Part shown: in pieces, positions 9,533 through 18,230 of the stretch
How the letters are laid out: the number at the start of each line of letters is the position of its first letter
Numbering within the stretch: the stretch's first letter is position 1
Source: RGIG3009 sp045541495
GTDB lineage: Bacteria > Bacillota > Clostridia > Oscillospirales > Acutalibacteraceae
Direction of reading: 5' to 3'
Length of the DNA stretch: 64,000 nucleotides
Assembly: GCA_045541495.1 (NCBI GenBank)
Contig: JAZQJE010000040.1
Span: forward strand, 1-64,000
Program-made: the position numbers and the translations under genes
Notes under the pieces: model-generated
What the model was told of the DNA's origin: nothing
The model's database searches: none
What the model saw: only the letters and a program-made list of their open reading frames with translations

Positions 9533-10219
9533 TTAAGCAAAAAACAATTCGGATAATGTCATCGGATCAATGTATTGACCGTCTTTGTATACACGCATAT
9601 TGCCGGACGCGATCTCATCAATCAGCATGACTTGTCCGTCGGCATCGTAACCAAATTCAAACTTGATATCATACAAGACCAACCCTTTTTCCTTCAGGTC
9701 GTCTGCCACGATCTGGGTGATCTTTTGGGTCATCTCTTTAATATCATCGTATTGTTGGGCAGACATAACGCCCAAATCCACCAAACCATCTTTAGTAACC
9801 AGCGGATCGCCCTTCTCATCATTCTTGAAGGTAGTTTCCACGTATGCGGGCAGGTCAGCACCTTCTTCAATATAATCGCTGTAGCGACGGTAGAAACTAC
9901 CAACTGCCTTGTGACGGCAGATTACCTCAAGACCTTTACCAAAGGCTTTTGCAGGAAGAACTTCCATGGTGGTATTAGCCAAATCGGCACTGATATAGTG
10001 AGTTTTGATACCGGCGGCATTCACTTTTTCAAAGAAGTAAATGGACATACGCAGGTTTACGTCACCCACGCCGTCAATCGTCAATCCCACGGTATTTTCA
10101 CCGGGATCAAACACGCCGTCTTTACCGGTACAATCATCTTTAAATTTCAACAGATAATTGCCGTTATTCAGCGCGTAAACATTTTTCGTTTTGCCTGTGT
10201 ACACCAGTTTGTTTTCCAT
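9533..10219 (-). CDS. purC: SAICAR synthetase
   Basis: Adds aspartate to CAIR with ATP (purine step 8). It has 228 residues, with an N-terminal YTGKTKNVYAL, LKFKDDCTGKDGVFDPG, VICRHKAVGSFYRRY and the C-terminal DIKFEFGYD plus LIDEIASGNMR motifs of the family. The start is the ATG at 10217-10219 (MENKLVYTGK); the upstream frame extension reads through the intergenic spacer. It follows purE by 23 bases in the operon order purE-purC-purF typical of Firmicutes. Confidence 0.96.
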   Translation of the reverse strand: MENKLVYTGKTKNVYALNNGNYLLKFKDDCTGKDGVFDPGENTVGLTIDGVGDVNLRMSIYFFEKVNAAGIKTHYISADLANTTMEVLPAKAFGKGLEVICRHKAVGSFYRRYSDYIEEGADLPAYVETTFKNDEKGDPLVTKDGLVDLGVMSAQQYDDIKEMTQKITQIVADDLKEKGLVLYDIKFEFGYDADGQVMLIDEIASGNMRVYKDGQYIDPMTLSELFFA

Positions 10220-10242
10220 AATCCTTGTCCTCCCAAATAAAA

Positions 10243-10734
10243 TTAACAAAATTCAGCGGAGATCCGCCGATCTTTTTCCAATACTGTAGCCGCATCAGTG
10301 GCGCGTTTTTGATTTAATCTATCGGCTAAGGCCGTGTCCTCCACCGCCAAGATCTGAGCGGCAAGCAAAGCCGCATTACCGCCACCGTCTACGGCAACCG
10401 TGGCTACCGGAATCCCTGTAGGCATCTGGACCGTAGCAAGAAGGGCGTCCAACCCATCTAAATTCGCGGATTTGCAAGGAATACCGATCACCGGCAAGGT
10501 GGTATTGGCCGCAACTGCGCCCGCCAAGTGAGCCGCCATACCTGCGGCGGCGATCATGACGCCAAATCCATTCTCTCTGGCCGAACGAGAAAAAGCAGCG
10601 GCTTCTTCTGGCGTTCGATGCGCGGAATACACGTGCACTTCAAAAGGAATTTCCAACGAACGCAACATATCGGTGGTTTTGCGGATCACGGGCAGATCGC
10701 TGTCACTCCCCATAATGATACCGACTTTTTTCAT
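10243..10734 (-). CDS. purE: N5-carboxyaminoimidazole ribonucleotide mutase
   Basis: Converts N5-CAIR to CAIR (class I) in purine step 6. The 163-residue protein has the signature GIIMGSDSDLPV at the N-terminus, SAHRTPEEAAAFS with the catalytic His near residue 41, and VIAAAGMAAHLAGA. It is the first gene of the purine operon. Start ATG 10732-10734 is 8 bases after GGAGG. A riboswitch-controlled terminator lies directly upstream. No purK is visible in the window, so whether the CAIR comes from N5-CAIR (class I) or directly from AIR and CO2 (class II) cannot be decided here. Confidence 0.96.
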   Translation of the reverse strand: MKKVGIIMGSDSDLPVIRKTTDMLRSLEIPFEVHVYSAHRTPEEAAAFSRSARENGFGVMIAAAGMAAHLAGAVAANTTLPVIGIPCKSANLDGLDALLATVQMPTGIPVATVAVDGGGNAALLAAQILAVEDTALADRLNQKRATDAATVLEKDRRISAEFC

Positions 10735-10756
10735 ATCGTCATCCTCCTTACAAAAG

Positions 10757-10799
10757 AAAAAGGGTGCACTTAACTTATGGGATAAAGTTAAATGCGCCC
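10757..10799 (-). terminator. Riboswitch-controlled intrinsic terminator before purE
   Basis: On the minus strand a 15-base stem (arms at 10785-10799 and 10762-10776, with one mismatch and a GU pair or two) is followed by TTTTTCTTTT. The 5' arm begins in the conserved CUGGGC tail of the ZTP aptamer, so ligand binding and terminator folding would compete for the same bases. Confidence 0.9.
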
Positions 10800-10885
10800 A
10801 GACGGTCGGCTAACCGCGTTTTTTGTTCCTCTGTGGTGCTCCACATGTTGTTCCGTCAGTCGCAAAAAACGCTATCTTTTCAACA
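10795..10885 (-). promoter_or_regulatory. ZTP (pfl) riboswitch aptamer controlling the purine operon
   Basis: Read on the minus strand, P1 is a perfect 10-base helix (10863-10872 with 10816-10825). Inside it is the GACUGACGG conserved half, and 3' of it CCGUCUGGGCGC. GACGG (10853-10857) is exactly complementary to CCGUC (10801-10805), the pseudoknot that defines the pfl/ZTP class. The GGAAC element is also present. ZTP riboswitches sense the folate-stress signal ZTP/ZMP and turn on purine and one-carbon genes. Position upstream of purE and overlap with a terminator fit a transcriptional ON switch. Confidence 0.9.
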
Positions 10886-10891
10886 TGTTTT

Positions 10892-10920
10892 AGTATACCA
10901 TAAAGGCAAAATCCTGTCAA
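10892..10920 (-). promoter_or_regulatory. SigA promoter of the purine operon
   Basis: TTGACA (10915-10920) and TATACT (10892-10897) are separated by 17 bases. It lies 20 bases beyond the pyrB stop and just upstream of the ZTP aptamer. No terminator lies between pyrB and this promoter. Confidence 0.88.
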
Positions 10921-10940
10921 GGCGCATTCGTCGATTTTTC

Positions 10941-12035
10941 TCATTTTTCGGCATGGGCTCGCGCTTCACAATACAAGCAGCGATAGATACCTTTTTCCGC
11001 GTTCATGAGTTTGAAAATATGATCCAGTTCTTGTTCCGTGGACGTAATACAATGAGGATTACAGCAGCGGAATGTATTGACTTCCAAACAGCCCTCATCC
11101 GGTGCGTCGCACACCTCATCGGCAGACTGGTTTAATAGTTTCAAAATCAATGCCATGCGCATATATTTGCCATTCAACACCTGTTTAAAATAACAAGCTC
11201 GGGGATCGGTATCCACCGCTACACTGATCTCATTAACACGAGGGAGCGGATGAAGAATACACATATCTGACTTGGCAGTCTTTAATTTGGCAGGAGTTAA
11301 AATGTAACTGTCTTTTAATCGTTCATAGGTTTCCAGATCATCAAATCGTTCGCGTTGGATACGGGTCATGTACAGGACATCCAACTGTGGCATGGCTTCT
11401 TCCAACGAAACGGTTTCTGTATAGGACATCCCTTGTTTTTCAAGGATTTCCCGCTTCACATAACTAGGGATCTTTAGTTCTTCAGGAGAGATCAATACGA
11501 TCTCAATATTTTGATAACGGGAAAGGGCCGCGATCAATGAATGAACGGTACGCCCGTATTTCAGATCGCCGCAAAATCCAACGGTGAGGTTGTCAAAGCC
11601 ACCTTTTTCCCGATAAATCGTCAGCAGATCCGCCAACGTTTGTGTGGGATGACAATGTCCACCGTCCCCCGCATTAATAACGGGGATCCCCGCGTGTTGT
11701 GCCGCCACATACGGCGCCCCTTCTTTAAAGTGACGCATGGCGATAATGTCCGCATAACAGCCGATCACCCGTGCCGTATCGGCAATGCTCTCGCCTTTGG
11801 AGGCCGATGAACTGGCGGCGGCGGAAAACCCGATCACACTACCACCCAGTTCCAACATCGCCGCTTCAAAACTCAAACGAGTGCGAGTAGATGGCTCAAA
11901 GAAAAGCGTGGCAAGCTTTTTTCCTTTACAGGATTCTGCATACCGAGCAGGATGGTTGATGATATCACAAGCGGTATCGATCAATTGTTGGATCTCCCGC
12001 GTTGAGAAATCAACGATATCGATCAAACTACGCAT
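10941..12035 (-). CDS. pyrB: Aspartate carbamoyltransferase with fused PyrI-like zinc domain
   Basis: Makes carbamoyl-aspartate from carbamoyl phosphate and aspartate. Residues 1 to about 305 are a normal catalytic chain (FFEPSTRTRLSFE, the SSASKGES loop, HPTQTLADL, HPLPRVNE). Residues 320-364 add C324-x4-C329-x23-C353-x2-C356, the same cysteine spacing as the zinc domain of the PyrI regulatory chain. The nucleotide-binding domain of PyrI is absent. I chose the ATG at 12033-12035 (TAATG overlap with the pyrE stop, after GGAGGG) over an upstream in-frame ATG. Last gene of the pyr operon. The zinc fusion probably stabilises the oligomer; effector control is not expected. Confidence 0.94.
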   Translation of the reverse strand: MRSLIDIVDFSTREIQQLIDTACDIINHPARYAESCKGKKLATLFFEPSTRTRLSFEAAMLELGGSVIGFSAAASSSASKGESIADTARVIGCYADIIAMRHFKEGAPYVAAQHAGIPVINAGDGGHCHPTQTLADLLTIYREKGGFDNLTVGFCGDLKYGRTVHSLIAALSRYQNIEIVLISPEELKIPSYVKREILEKQGMSYTETVSLEEAMPQLDVLYMTRIQRERFDDLETYERLKDSYILTPAKLKTAKSDMCILHPLPRVNEISVAVDTDPRACYFKQVLNGKYMRMALILKLLNQSADEVCDAPDEGCLEVNTFRCCNPHCITSTEQELDHIFKLMNAEKGIYRCLYCEARAHAEK

Positions 12036-12676
12036 TAGTTTCCCTCCGCGCTGATCCAACTTTCATCGGAGGGATTGTTGCGGAAAGCGATCAGTTTTTT
12101 TACATCTTCGGGACGAATGTACCCTTCTTCAGCAGCGACCTCGGCAATCACATCAAAATTTGTCAACGACACGTTTTTGACATTGGCAGCGGACAACCGT
12201 TCAATCCCTTTTTTCATGCCATAGGTAAAGATGCTGACAATGCCGAGTACGTCCGCTCCCGCTTCTCGCAGTACATTGACTACTTCCAACACACTACCGC
12301 CGGTGGAAATCAAATCCTCCACCACCACGACTTTTTGTCCTTTTTCCAAACGGCCTTCGATCTGGTTTTGTCGGCCGTGATCTTTAGCGCCGGAGCGGAC
12401 ATAGCCCATGGGGAGTCCTAAAATATGACCGGTGATGGCCGCGTGAGCAATGCCGGCAGTGGAAGTTCCCATCAAAACTTCAACATCCGGATAGTATTTC
12501 TTGATAGTTTCCGCCAATCCGTTTTCCACATCTAAACGTACTTCGGGCGCCGTCAAGGTCAACCGATTATCACAATATACGGGGCTTTTGATGCCACTCG
12601 CCCAGGTAAAGGGCTCGTTGGGGCGAAAAAACACCGCTTTGATTTTGAGAAGATCTTTTGCAATTAACTTTTCCAT
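12035..12676 (-). CDS. pyrE: Orotate phosphoribosyltransferase
   Basis: Converts orotate and PRPP to OMP. The 213 residues contain FTWASGIKSPVYCDNR near the N-terminus, MGTSTAGIAHAA, the catalytic loop GAKDHGRQNQIEG and the PRPP motif VVVVEDLISTGGS. Start ATG has AAAGGAGAG. It sits between pyrF and pyrB, and its TAA overlaps the pyrB ATG by one base. Length and motifs are ordinary. Confidence 0.96.
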   Translation of the reverse strand: MEKLIAKDLLKIKAVFFRPNEPFTWASGIKSPVYCDNRLTLTAPEVRLDVENGLAETIKKYYPDVEVLMGTSTAGIAHAAITGHILGLPMGYVRSGAKDHGRQNQIEGRLEKGQKVVVVEDLISTGGSVLEVVNVLREAGADVLGIVSIFTYGMKKGIERLSAANVKNVSLTNFDVIAEVAAEEGYIRPEDVKKLIAFRNNPSDESWISAEGN

Positions 12677-12690
12677 AGTTTTTCTCTCCT

Positions 12691-13389
12691 TTAATCCACA
12701 AATTCAGCAACACAACGGTCATAAGCGGCAACAGGATCTTCGGCCCCCGTAATAGGACGACCCACCACAATATAATCCGAACCGATCTTTTTCGCTTCGG
12801 CGGGGGTCATGACGCGTTTTTGATCACCGATATCTCCATCGGCAAAACGAACACCGGGGGTAACGGTCAAAAACTCGTTTCCGCAGATATCATGCACTTT
12901 ACCCGCTTCCAACGGAGAACACACCACGCCGTCCAAACCGGCTTTTTTGGCGTTGGCCGCATAGTGCATAACCACTTTATCGATGGGTTCATGGATCAAC
13001 AGATCCTGTTCCATGCTTTCCTGGTCAGTGGAAGTTAGTTGTGTTACGGCAATCAGCAACGGCCGTGTGCCGTCGGGACGTGTTAACCCGTCCAGTGCCG
13101 CTTCCATCATGCGCACGGTACCGCCCGCATGAAGATTGCACAGATCCACATCCAGATTGGACAGAACAGCCATGGATTTTTTCACTGTATTGGGAATATC
13201 ATGCAGTTTCAGATCCAAAAACACTTTATGGCCTCTTTTTTTGATCTCCCGCACAATTTGAGGGCCCTCCGCATAGAACAATTCCATGCCGATCTTAACG
13301 AACGGTTTGCGACCGGTAAATTTGTCCAAAAACGCAAAAACCTGTTCTGCTCCGGCAAAGTCACATGCCACAATAACATCTTTACCCAT
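12691..13389 (-). CDS. pyrF: Orotidine 5'-phosphate decarboxylase
   Basis: Decarboxylates OMP to UMP. It has 232 residues. VACDFAGAEQVF opens the barrel, and the catalytic cluster is FLDLKLHDIPNTV (Lys/Asp/Lys) near residues 55-67. Further on are VTPGVRF and DYIVVGRPITGA for phosphate binding. The ribosome binding site GGAGGAG lies at the end of pyrD. The order pyrD-pyrF-pyrE is common in Firmicutes. Confidence 0.96.
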   Translation of the reverse strand: MGKDVIVACDFAGAEQVFAFLDKFTGRKPFVKIGMELFYAEGPQIVREIKKRGHKVFLDLKLHDIPNTVKKSMAVLSNLDVDLCNLHAGGTVRMMEAALDGLTRPDGTRPLLIAVTQLTSTDQESMEQDLLIHEPIDKVVMHYAANAKKAGLDGVVCSPLEAGKVHDICGNEFLTVTPGVRFADGDIGDQKRVMTPAEAKKIGSDYIVVGRPITGAEDPVAAYDRCVAEFVD

Positions 13390-13390
13390 A

Positions 13391-14302
13391 TTATTTCACT
13401 CCTCCGATGATACTGTTTAAATCGTTAATCCCGTATTTATCCATCACTTGAGGTAATGTCTCAATTATATCGCGGCAAACATAAGGATCAATCAAATTGG
13501 CTGCACCCACCTCCACGGCGGTAGCACCTGCCAACATCATTTCGATCACATCCTCTGCACTACTGACACCGCCCATGCCAATAACGGGAATTTTCACCTC
13601 TTGCGCCACTTGATAAACCATGCGCACTGCTACCGGGAAGATCGCGCTTCCCGAAAAGCCGCCCATTTTATTGGCAATCACAGGTTTTCGCGTGTGCAGA
13701 TCAATACGCATTCCCAACATGGTGTTAATCAAACTGATACCATCCGCACCCGCTTGTTCACAAGCTTTGGCGATGGATACAATATCGGTTACGTTGGGCG
13801 ATAATTTCACAATAACCGGTTTGGTGGTGACTTGTTTCACCGCTTTCGTTACTTCGGCGGCAGCTTCGGGCGACGTGCCGAAACTCATTCCTCCACCATG
13901 TACGTTGGGACAACTGACATTCACTTCCAGCCATCCCACCTGATCGCAATCGTTAAGCTTTTCGCAAGTATGGGCGTAGTCAGAAACAGAAAAACCGCTG
14001 ACATTAGCCATAACCTTTTTTTGAAAACAGTGCGCCAGTTTCGGCAGTTCTTCGGCGATTACTTTATCCACACCGGGATTTTGCAATCCAACGGCATTGA
14101 TCATTCCCGCCGTACACTCCGCAATACGAGGTGTGGGATTGCCGAAACGGGGATCTTTGGTAGTACCTTTGAAAGAAAACGTACCTAACACATTGATATC
14201 ATACAATTCGGCAAACTCATAACCATAGCCAAAGGTGCCGCTGGCGGGAATAACAGGATTATCCAACGCAATACCGCACAGATCTACACTCAAGCGTCCC
14301 AT
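13391..14302 (-). CDS. pyrD: Dihydroorotate dehydrogenase, NAD-linked type (class 1B catalytic subunit)
   Basis: Oxidises dihydroorotate to orotate with FMN. The 303 residues include NPVIPASGTFGYG, LQNPGVD, EVNVSCPNVHGGG with the class 1 catalytic Cys, VKLSPNVTDI, NTMLGMRID, IGMGGVSSAED and GATAVEVGAANL. The paired pyrK gene 13 bases into its start makes it the 1B form that passes electrons through PyrK to NAD. I chose ATG 14300-14302 (MGRLSVDLCG) after GGAGG; the longer frame lies inside pyrK. Confidence 0.95.
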   Translation of the reverse strand: MGRLSVDLCGIALDNPVIPASGTFGYGYEFAELYDINVLGTFSFKGTTKDPRFGNPTPRIAECTAGMINAVGLQNPGVDKVIAEELPKLAHCFQKKVMANVSGFSVSDYAHTCEKLNDCDQVGWLEVNVSCPNVHGGGMSFGTSPEAAAEVTKAVKQVTTKPVIVKLSPNVTDIVSIAKACEQAGADGISLINTMLGMRIDLHTRKPVIANKMGGFSGSAIFPVAVRMVYQVAQEVKIPVIGMGGVSSAEDVIEMMLAGATAVEVGAANLIDPYVCRDIIETLPQVMDKYGINDLNSIIGGVK

Positions 14303-15024
14303 AGGATCTCCTCCTTTTGCAATACAGGACCGTCTTTGCAAATGCGTTTGTAGCCGGTAATGGTTTTGCAGGAGCAACCCATACACGCGCCAAACCCGCA
14401 ACCCATGCGTTCTTCAAAACTGAATTGCCCGCTGGTAACAGCGGTATTGTATACCGCTTTGAGCATCGGTTCGGGACCGCAAGTGTAAAAATAGGAATAT
14501 GTTTTTTCGCTCAAGGCATGGGTGGCAAACCCTTTCACACCATATGAGCCGTCGACCGTGGTCACCGTCACATCGGCACCTAACTCCTGAAACTCATGTT
14601 CGTAAAACACTTCGGCTTTGGTATTGAAGCCGAGAATGACCGAGACATTCTTCCCTTGGGCAATCAAGTGTTTGGCCAACATATACAAAGGTGGAACGCC
14701 CACACCGCCACCGAGCAATACGGGACAGTCACCCGAAAGAGAGGTATCGTATCCATTACCCAGTCCCGTAAGGATATCCAGTGTACCAGCCGTCATGTGG
14801 GATAACTGCTCAGTCCCCTTCCCTACCACCTTGTAAAGTATGGTAACGGCGGATGCGTCGCAATCACATACCGAGATGGGACGGCGAAGATACTTTCCTT
14901 CTAATTTGATATTGATGAATTGACCGGGTGCGATGATAGCAGATGTATCCCCTTGCAACACCATTTTATATACCGTATCGGTCAACGGTATATTGGTCAC
15001 GATCTCAAACAGACTTTGTTTCAT
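14290..15024 (-). CDS. pyrK: Dihydroorotate dehydrogenase electron-transfer subunit
   Basis: Carries FAD and a 2Fe-2S cluster and links PyrD to NAD. The 244-residue protein has the FAD motif YLRRPISVCD near residue 48, an NAD part with LLGGGVGVPPLY, and the iron-sulfur ligands in MGCGFGACMGCSCKT plus a later Cys in RICKDGP. Start taken as ATG 15022-15024 with AGAGG five bases upstream; a GTG two codons earlier has no room for a site. The stop overlaps pyrD by 13 bases. Confidence 0.94.
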   Translation of the reverse strand: MKQSLFEIVTNIPLTDTVYKMVLQGDTSAIIAPGQFINIKLEGKYLRRPISVCDCDASAVTILYKVVGKGTEQLSHMTAGTLDILTGLGNGYDTSLSGDCPVLLGGGVGVPPLYMLAKHLIAQGKNVSVILGFNTKAEVFYEHEFQELGADVTVTTVDGSYGVKGFATHALSEKTYSYFYTCGPEPMLKAVYNTAVTSGQFSFEERMGCGFGACMGCSCKTITGYKRICKDGPVLQKEEILWDA

Positions 15025-15033
15025 AAGCACCTC

Positions 15034-18000
15034 TTAATCGGCATCAATGGTGGATACCTTATTGGTGATCTCTTCCAGCACATCCAACACGATCCGCACG
15101 GTATCCAAAGACGAGAATAAGGTAACACCATTTTCCACCGCGCAACGGCGGATCGCCACACCGTCTTCATAGTGGACACCTGACAGAATCGCACGAGTGT
15201 TGATCACATAACTCACATAGCCGGCGCGAATGGATTCGAGAATTTCTTCGCTACCCTCGCTGATCTTGCCACGAACGCGGGTACGAATGCCGTTTTCCTT
15301 GAGATAGTTCGCCGTGCCGATGGTCGCTTCAATATTAAAGCCCATATCGTAAAAACGGCGCACTAACGGCAACGCTTCTTCTTTATCTTCATCCGCTAAC
15401 GTGACGATCACCGTACCGTAGTTTTGCAAACTCATCCCCGAAGCAATCAAGGCTTTTTGCATAGCACGGGATAATTTTTCGTCGTAACCGATCGCTTCAC
15501 CGGTGGATTTCATTTCGGGCGAAAGATAGGCGTCCAAGCCTTTGATCTTGTTGAAAGAGAACACCGGTACTTTCACATAGAAACGTATTTTCTCTTCGGG
15601 ATAAATATCAAAGATACCCAGTTCTTTCAGTGATTTGCCTAAGATCACTTCAGTAGCGATATCCGCCAAACTGTATCCTGTGGCTTTAGACAAGAACGGT
15701 ACGGTACGGGAAGAACGAGGATTAACTTCGATAATAAAGACATTGTCATCTTCATCCACAATAAACTGAATGTTGAACAGCCCGATAATACCGATGCCGA
15801 GGCCCAGTTTCTTCGCATATTGCAAGATCGTGCCCTTCACTTTGTCCGAAATGGAGAATGTGGGATACACGCTGATGGAGTCACCCGAGTGAACGCCGGT
15901 GCGTTCCACCAGTTCCATAATACCGGGGACAAAGACATTGTGTCCGTCGCAAATGGCATCCACTTCCACTTCTTTGCCTTGGATATATTTATCCACAAGC
16001 ACGGGCTTGTCCTCGTCGATCTCCACCGCCGTTTTCAAGTATTCCCGCAAATGTTCGTCTTTGGCAACGATCTGCATAGCGCGACCACCGAGCACAAAAC
16101 TGGGGCGCACCAACACGGGATACCCGATCTCGTTCGCCGCTTTGATACCGTCTTCAATCTTTGTAACAGCGCGACCTTTAGCCCGCGGAATATCCAGATC
16201 GTTAAGCAAATTTTCAAAGGCATTACGGTCTTCTGCGCGATCAATAGCAGCACAATCGGTGCCGATGATCTTCACGCCGCGGTCGGTAAGCGGTTGCGCC
16301 AAATTGATGGCCGTTTGACCACCCAGCGAAGCGATCACACCTTCGGGTTGCTCAAAATCGATGATGGCCATTACATCTTCGGGTGTGAGGGGCTCAAAAT
16401 ACAGTTTATCCGCCGTCGTATAATCGGTAGATACGGTTTCGGGATTGTTGTTGATGATAATGGCTTCATACCCCGATTTTTTGATGGTTTGGACCGCATG
16501 AACAGTGGAATAGTCAAATTCCACACCTTGTCCGATACGGATGGGACCGGCGCCCAAAACCACGATCTTTTTCTTATCAGTCAAACGGGAGTCGTTTTCA
16601 CCAATATAAGACGAATACAGGTACGGAATGTACGCGCCGGTGTGCAAGGTATCGACCATACGGAAGACGGGGGTGATTCCCGCGGTTTTCCGTTGCTGAT
16701 ACACCGACAATTCATCGGTATTCCACAAACGAGCAATCATTTTATCGGAGAAGCCCAGTTGTTTTGCTGCACCCAATGCTCTTTCATTACCGGGTTTGTC
16801 GCGCAAGATCTTTTCCATTTCAACAATGCGTTCCAAACACTCCAAGAACAGTTCCGTGATCTGAGTCGCTTCGTGCAGTTCATTCACCGTCATCCCCAAG
16901 CGGATCAACTGAGTAATGGCATACACGTTGTCATCTTTAAATTCTTTGATATAGTCAAGCAATTCCGCTTTGGTCATCCCGTCGAACTTTGCCATGTAGA
17001 AGTGACAAACACCCGTTTCCAAAGAACGCACCGATTTGAGGAAACATTCGTCCAACGTCGAACCAATGCCCATCACTTCACCCGTGGCCTTCATCTGCGT
17101 ACCCAAGGTGTTGGGGGCAGATGTGAATTTATCAAAGGGGAACCGCGGAAATTTGGCAACGATATAATCCAGTCGGGGTTCAATAGCCGCTGTACCGCCC
17201 GCTACGGGGATATCTTCCAACGCCATACCCACGGCGATCTTCGCCGTTACGCGGGCAATGGGATATCCGCTGGCTTTGGATGCCAAGGCGGAAGAACGGG
17301 ATACGCGGGGATTCACTTCGATGAGATAGTATTCACTGGAATTGGGGTTGAGGGCAAATTGCACGTTACAACCGCCTTCAATCTTCAGTTCCCGAATGAT
17401 CTTAATAGCACTGTCGTTAAGCATTTTTAAATCGTGCTCGTTAAGAGACAAAATGGGGGCTACTACAATGGAGTCACCGGTATGCACACCCACGGGGTCC
17501 ATGTTTTCCATACCGCAAATGGTGATGGCATGATCGCTGGAATCCCGCATAACTTCAAATTCAATTTCTTTGTAACCTTTAACGCTCTTTTCAATCAAAA
17601 CCTGATGTACGGGAGAAAGTTTAAACGCGTTTAAGCCGATTTCCATCAATTCGTCCTCGTTATAGGCAAAACCGCCGCCTGTGCCACCTAACGTAAAGGC
17701 GGGACGCAATACCACAGGATAGCCGATGCGAGCGGCTGCTTCTTTGGCTTCTTCCAAAGAATAAGTAATTTCCGAGGGAATCGTGGGTTCACCGATGGAT
17801 TGGCACAATTCTTTAAACAGTTCACGGTCTTCCGCCCGCTCAATACTGCTACTGCTGGTACCCAACAATTCCACACCGCATTCTTTGAGGATACCTTTAC
17901 GCTCTAATTGCATAGCCAAGTTCAAACCGGTCTGGCCACCGATACCGGGAACAATGGCGTCGGGACGCTCATACCGCAAAATTTTCGCCACATATTCCAG

Positions 18001-18210
18001 TGTCAACGGTTCCATATACACCTTATCGGCAACGGTTGTATCGGTCATAATGGTGGCGGGGTTAGAGTTGCAAAGAATAACCTCATAACCTTCTTCTTTT
18101 AAGGCCAAACATGCCTGTGTACCGGCATAGTCAAATTCGGCAGCTTGTCCGATCACAATGGGACCGGAACCGATGATGAGGATCTTTTTGATATCTGTTC
18201 GTTTTGCCAT
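15034..18210 (-). CDS. carB: Carbamoyl phosphate synthase large subunit
   Basis: Makes carbamoyl phosphate from ammonia, bicarbonate and two ATP. The 1,058 residues are a full-length duplicated ATP-grasp enzyme: KKILIIGSGPIVIGQAAEFD at the start, its repeat KKIVVLGAGPIRIGQGVEFD near residue 550, two NPRxSRSSAL/NPRSSRTVPF motifs, and a C-terminal MGS-like allosteric domain (about 930-1058). Start ATG follows GGGAGG. Its glutaminase partner carA is not beside it or anywhere in this window, so the small subunit must be encoded elsewhere. Confidence 0.97.
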   Translation of the reverse strand: MAKRTDIKKILIIGSGPIVIGQAAEFDYAGTQACLALKEEGYEVILCNSNPATIMTDTTVADKVYMEPLTLEYVAKILRYERPDAIVPGIGGQTGLNLAMQLERKGILKECGVELLGTSSSSIERAEDRELFKELCQSIGEPTIPSEITYSLEEAKEAAARIGYPVVLRPAFTLGGTGGGFAYNEDELMEIGLNAFKLSPVHQVLIEKSVKGYKEIEFEVMRDSSDHAITICGMENMDPVGVHTGDSIVVAPILSLNEHDLKMLNDSAIKIIRELKIEGGCNVQFALNPNSSEYYLIEVNPRVSRSSALASKASGYPIARVTAKIAVGMALEDIPVAGGTAAIEPRLDYIVAKFPRFPFDKFTSAPNTLGTQMKATGEVMGIGSTLDECFLKSVRSLETGVCHFYMAKFDGMTKAELLDYIKEFKDDNVYAITQLIRLGMTVNELHEATQITELFLECLERIVEMEKILRDKPGNERALGAAKQLGFSDKMIARLWNTDELSVYQQRKTAGITPVFRMVDTLHTGAYIPYLYSSYIGENDSRLTDKKKIVVLGAGPIRIGQGVEFDYSTVHAVQTIKKSGYEAIIINNNPETVSTDYTTADKLYFEPLTPEDVMAIIDFEQPEGVIASLGGQTAINLAQPLTDRGVKIIGTDCAAIDRAEDRNAFENLLNDLDIPRAKGRAVTKIEDGIKAANEIGYPVLVRPSFVLGGRAMQIVAKDEHLREYLKTAVEIDEDKPVLVDKYIQGKEVEVDAICDGHNVFVPGIMELVERTGVHSGDSISVYPTFSISDKVKGTILQYAKKLGLGIGIIGLFNIQFIVDEDDNVFIIEVNPRSSRTVPFLSKATGYSLADIATEVILGKSLKELGIFDIYPEEKIRFYVKVPVFSFNKIKGLDAYLSPEMKSTGEAIGYDEKLSRAMQKALIASGMSLQNYGTVIVTLADEDKEEALPLVRRFYDMGFNIEATIGTANYLKENGIRTRVRGKISEGSEEILESIRAGYVSYVINTRAILSGVHYEDGVAIRRCAVENGVTLFSSLDTVRIVLDVLEEITNKVSTIDAD

Positions 18211-18230
18211 GATGATTGCCTCCCGAAAAA

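Noticed and set aside
15820..17430. A 536-codon open frame on the plus strand opposite carB
   Set aside because: carB is complete and unmistakable on the minus strand. The plus frame has no family motif and a composition rich in His, Phe and Gly, as expected for an antisense shadow.
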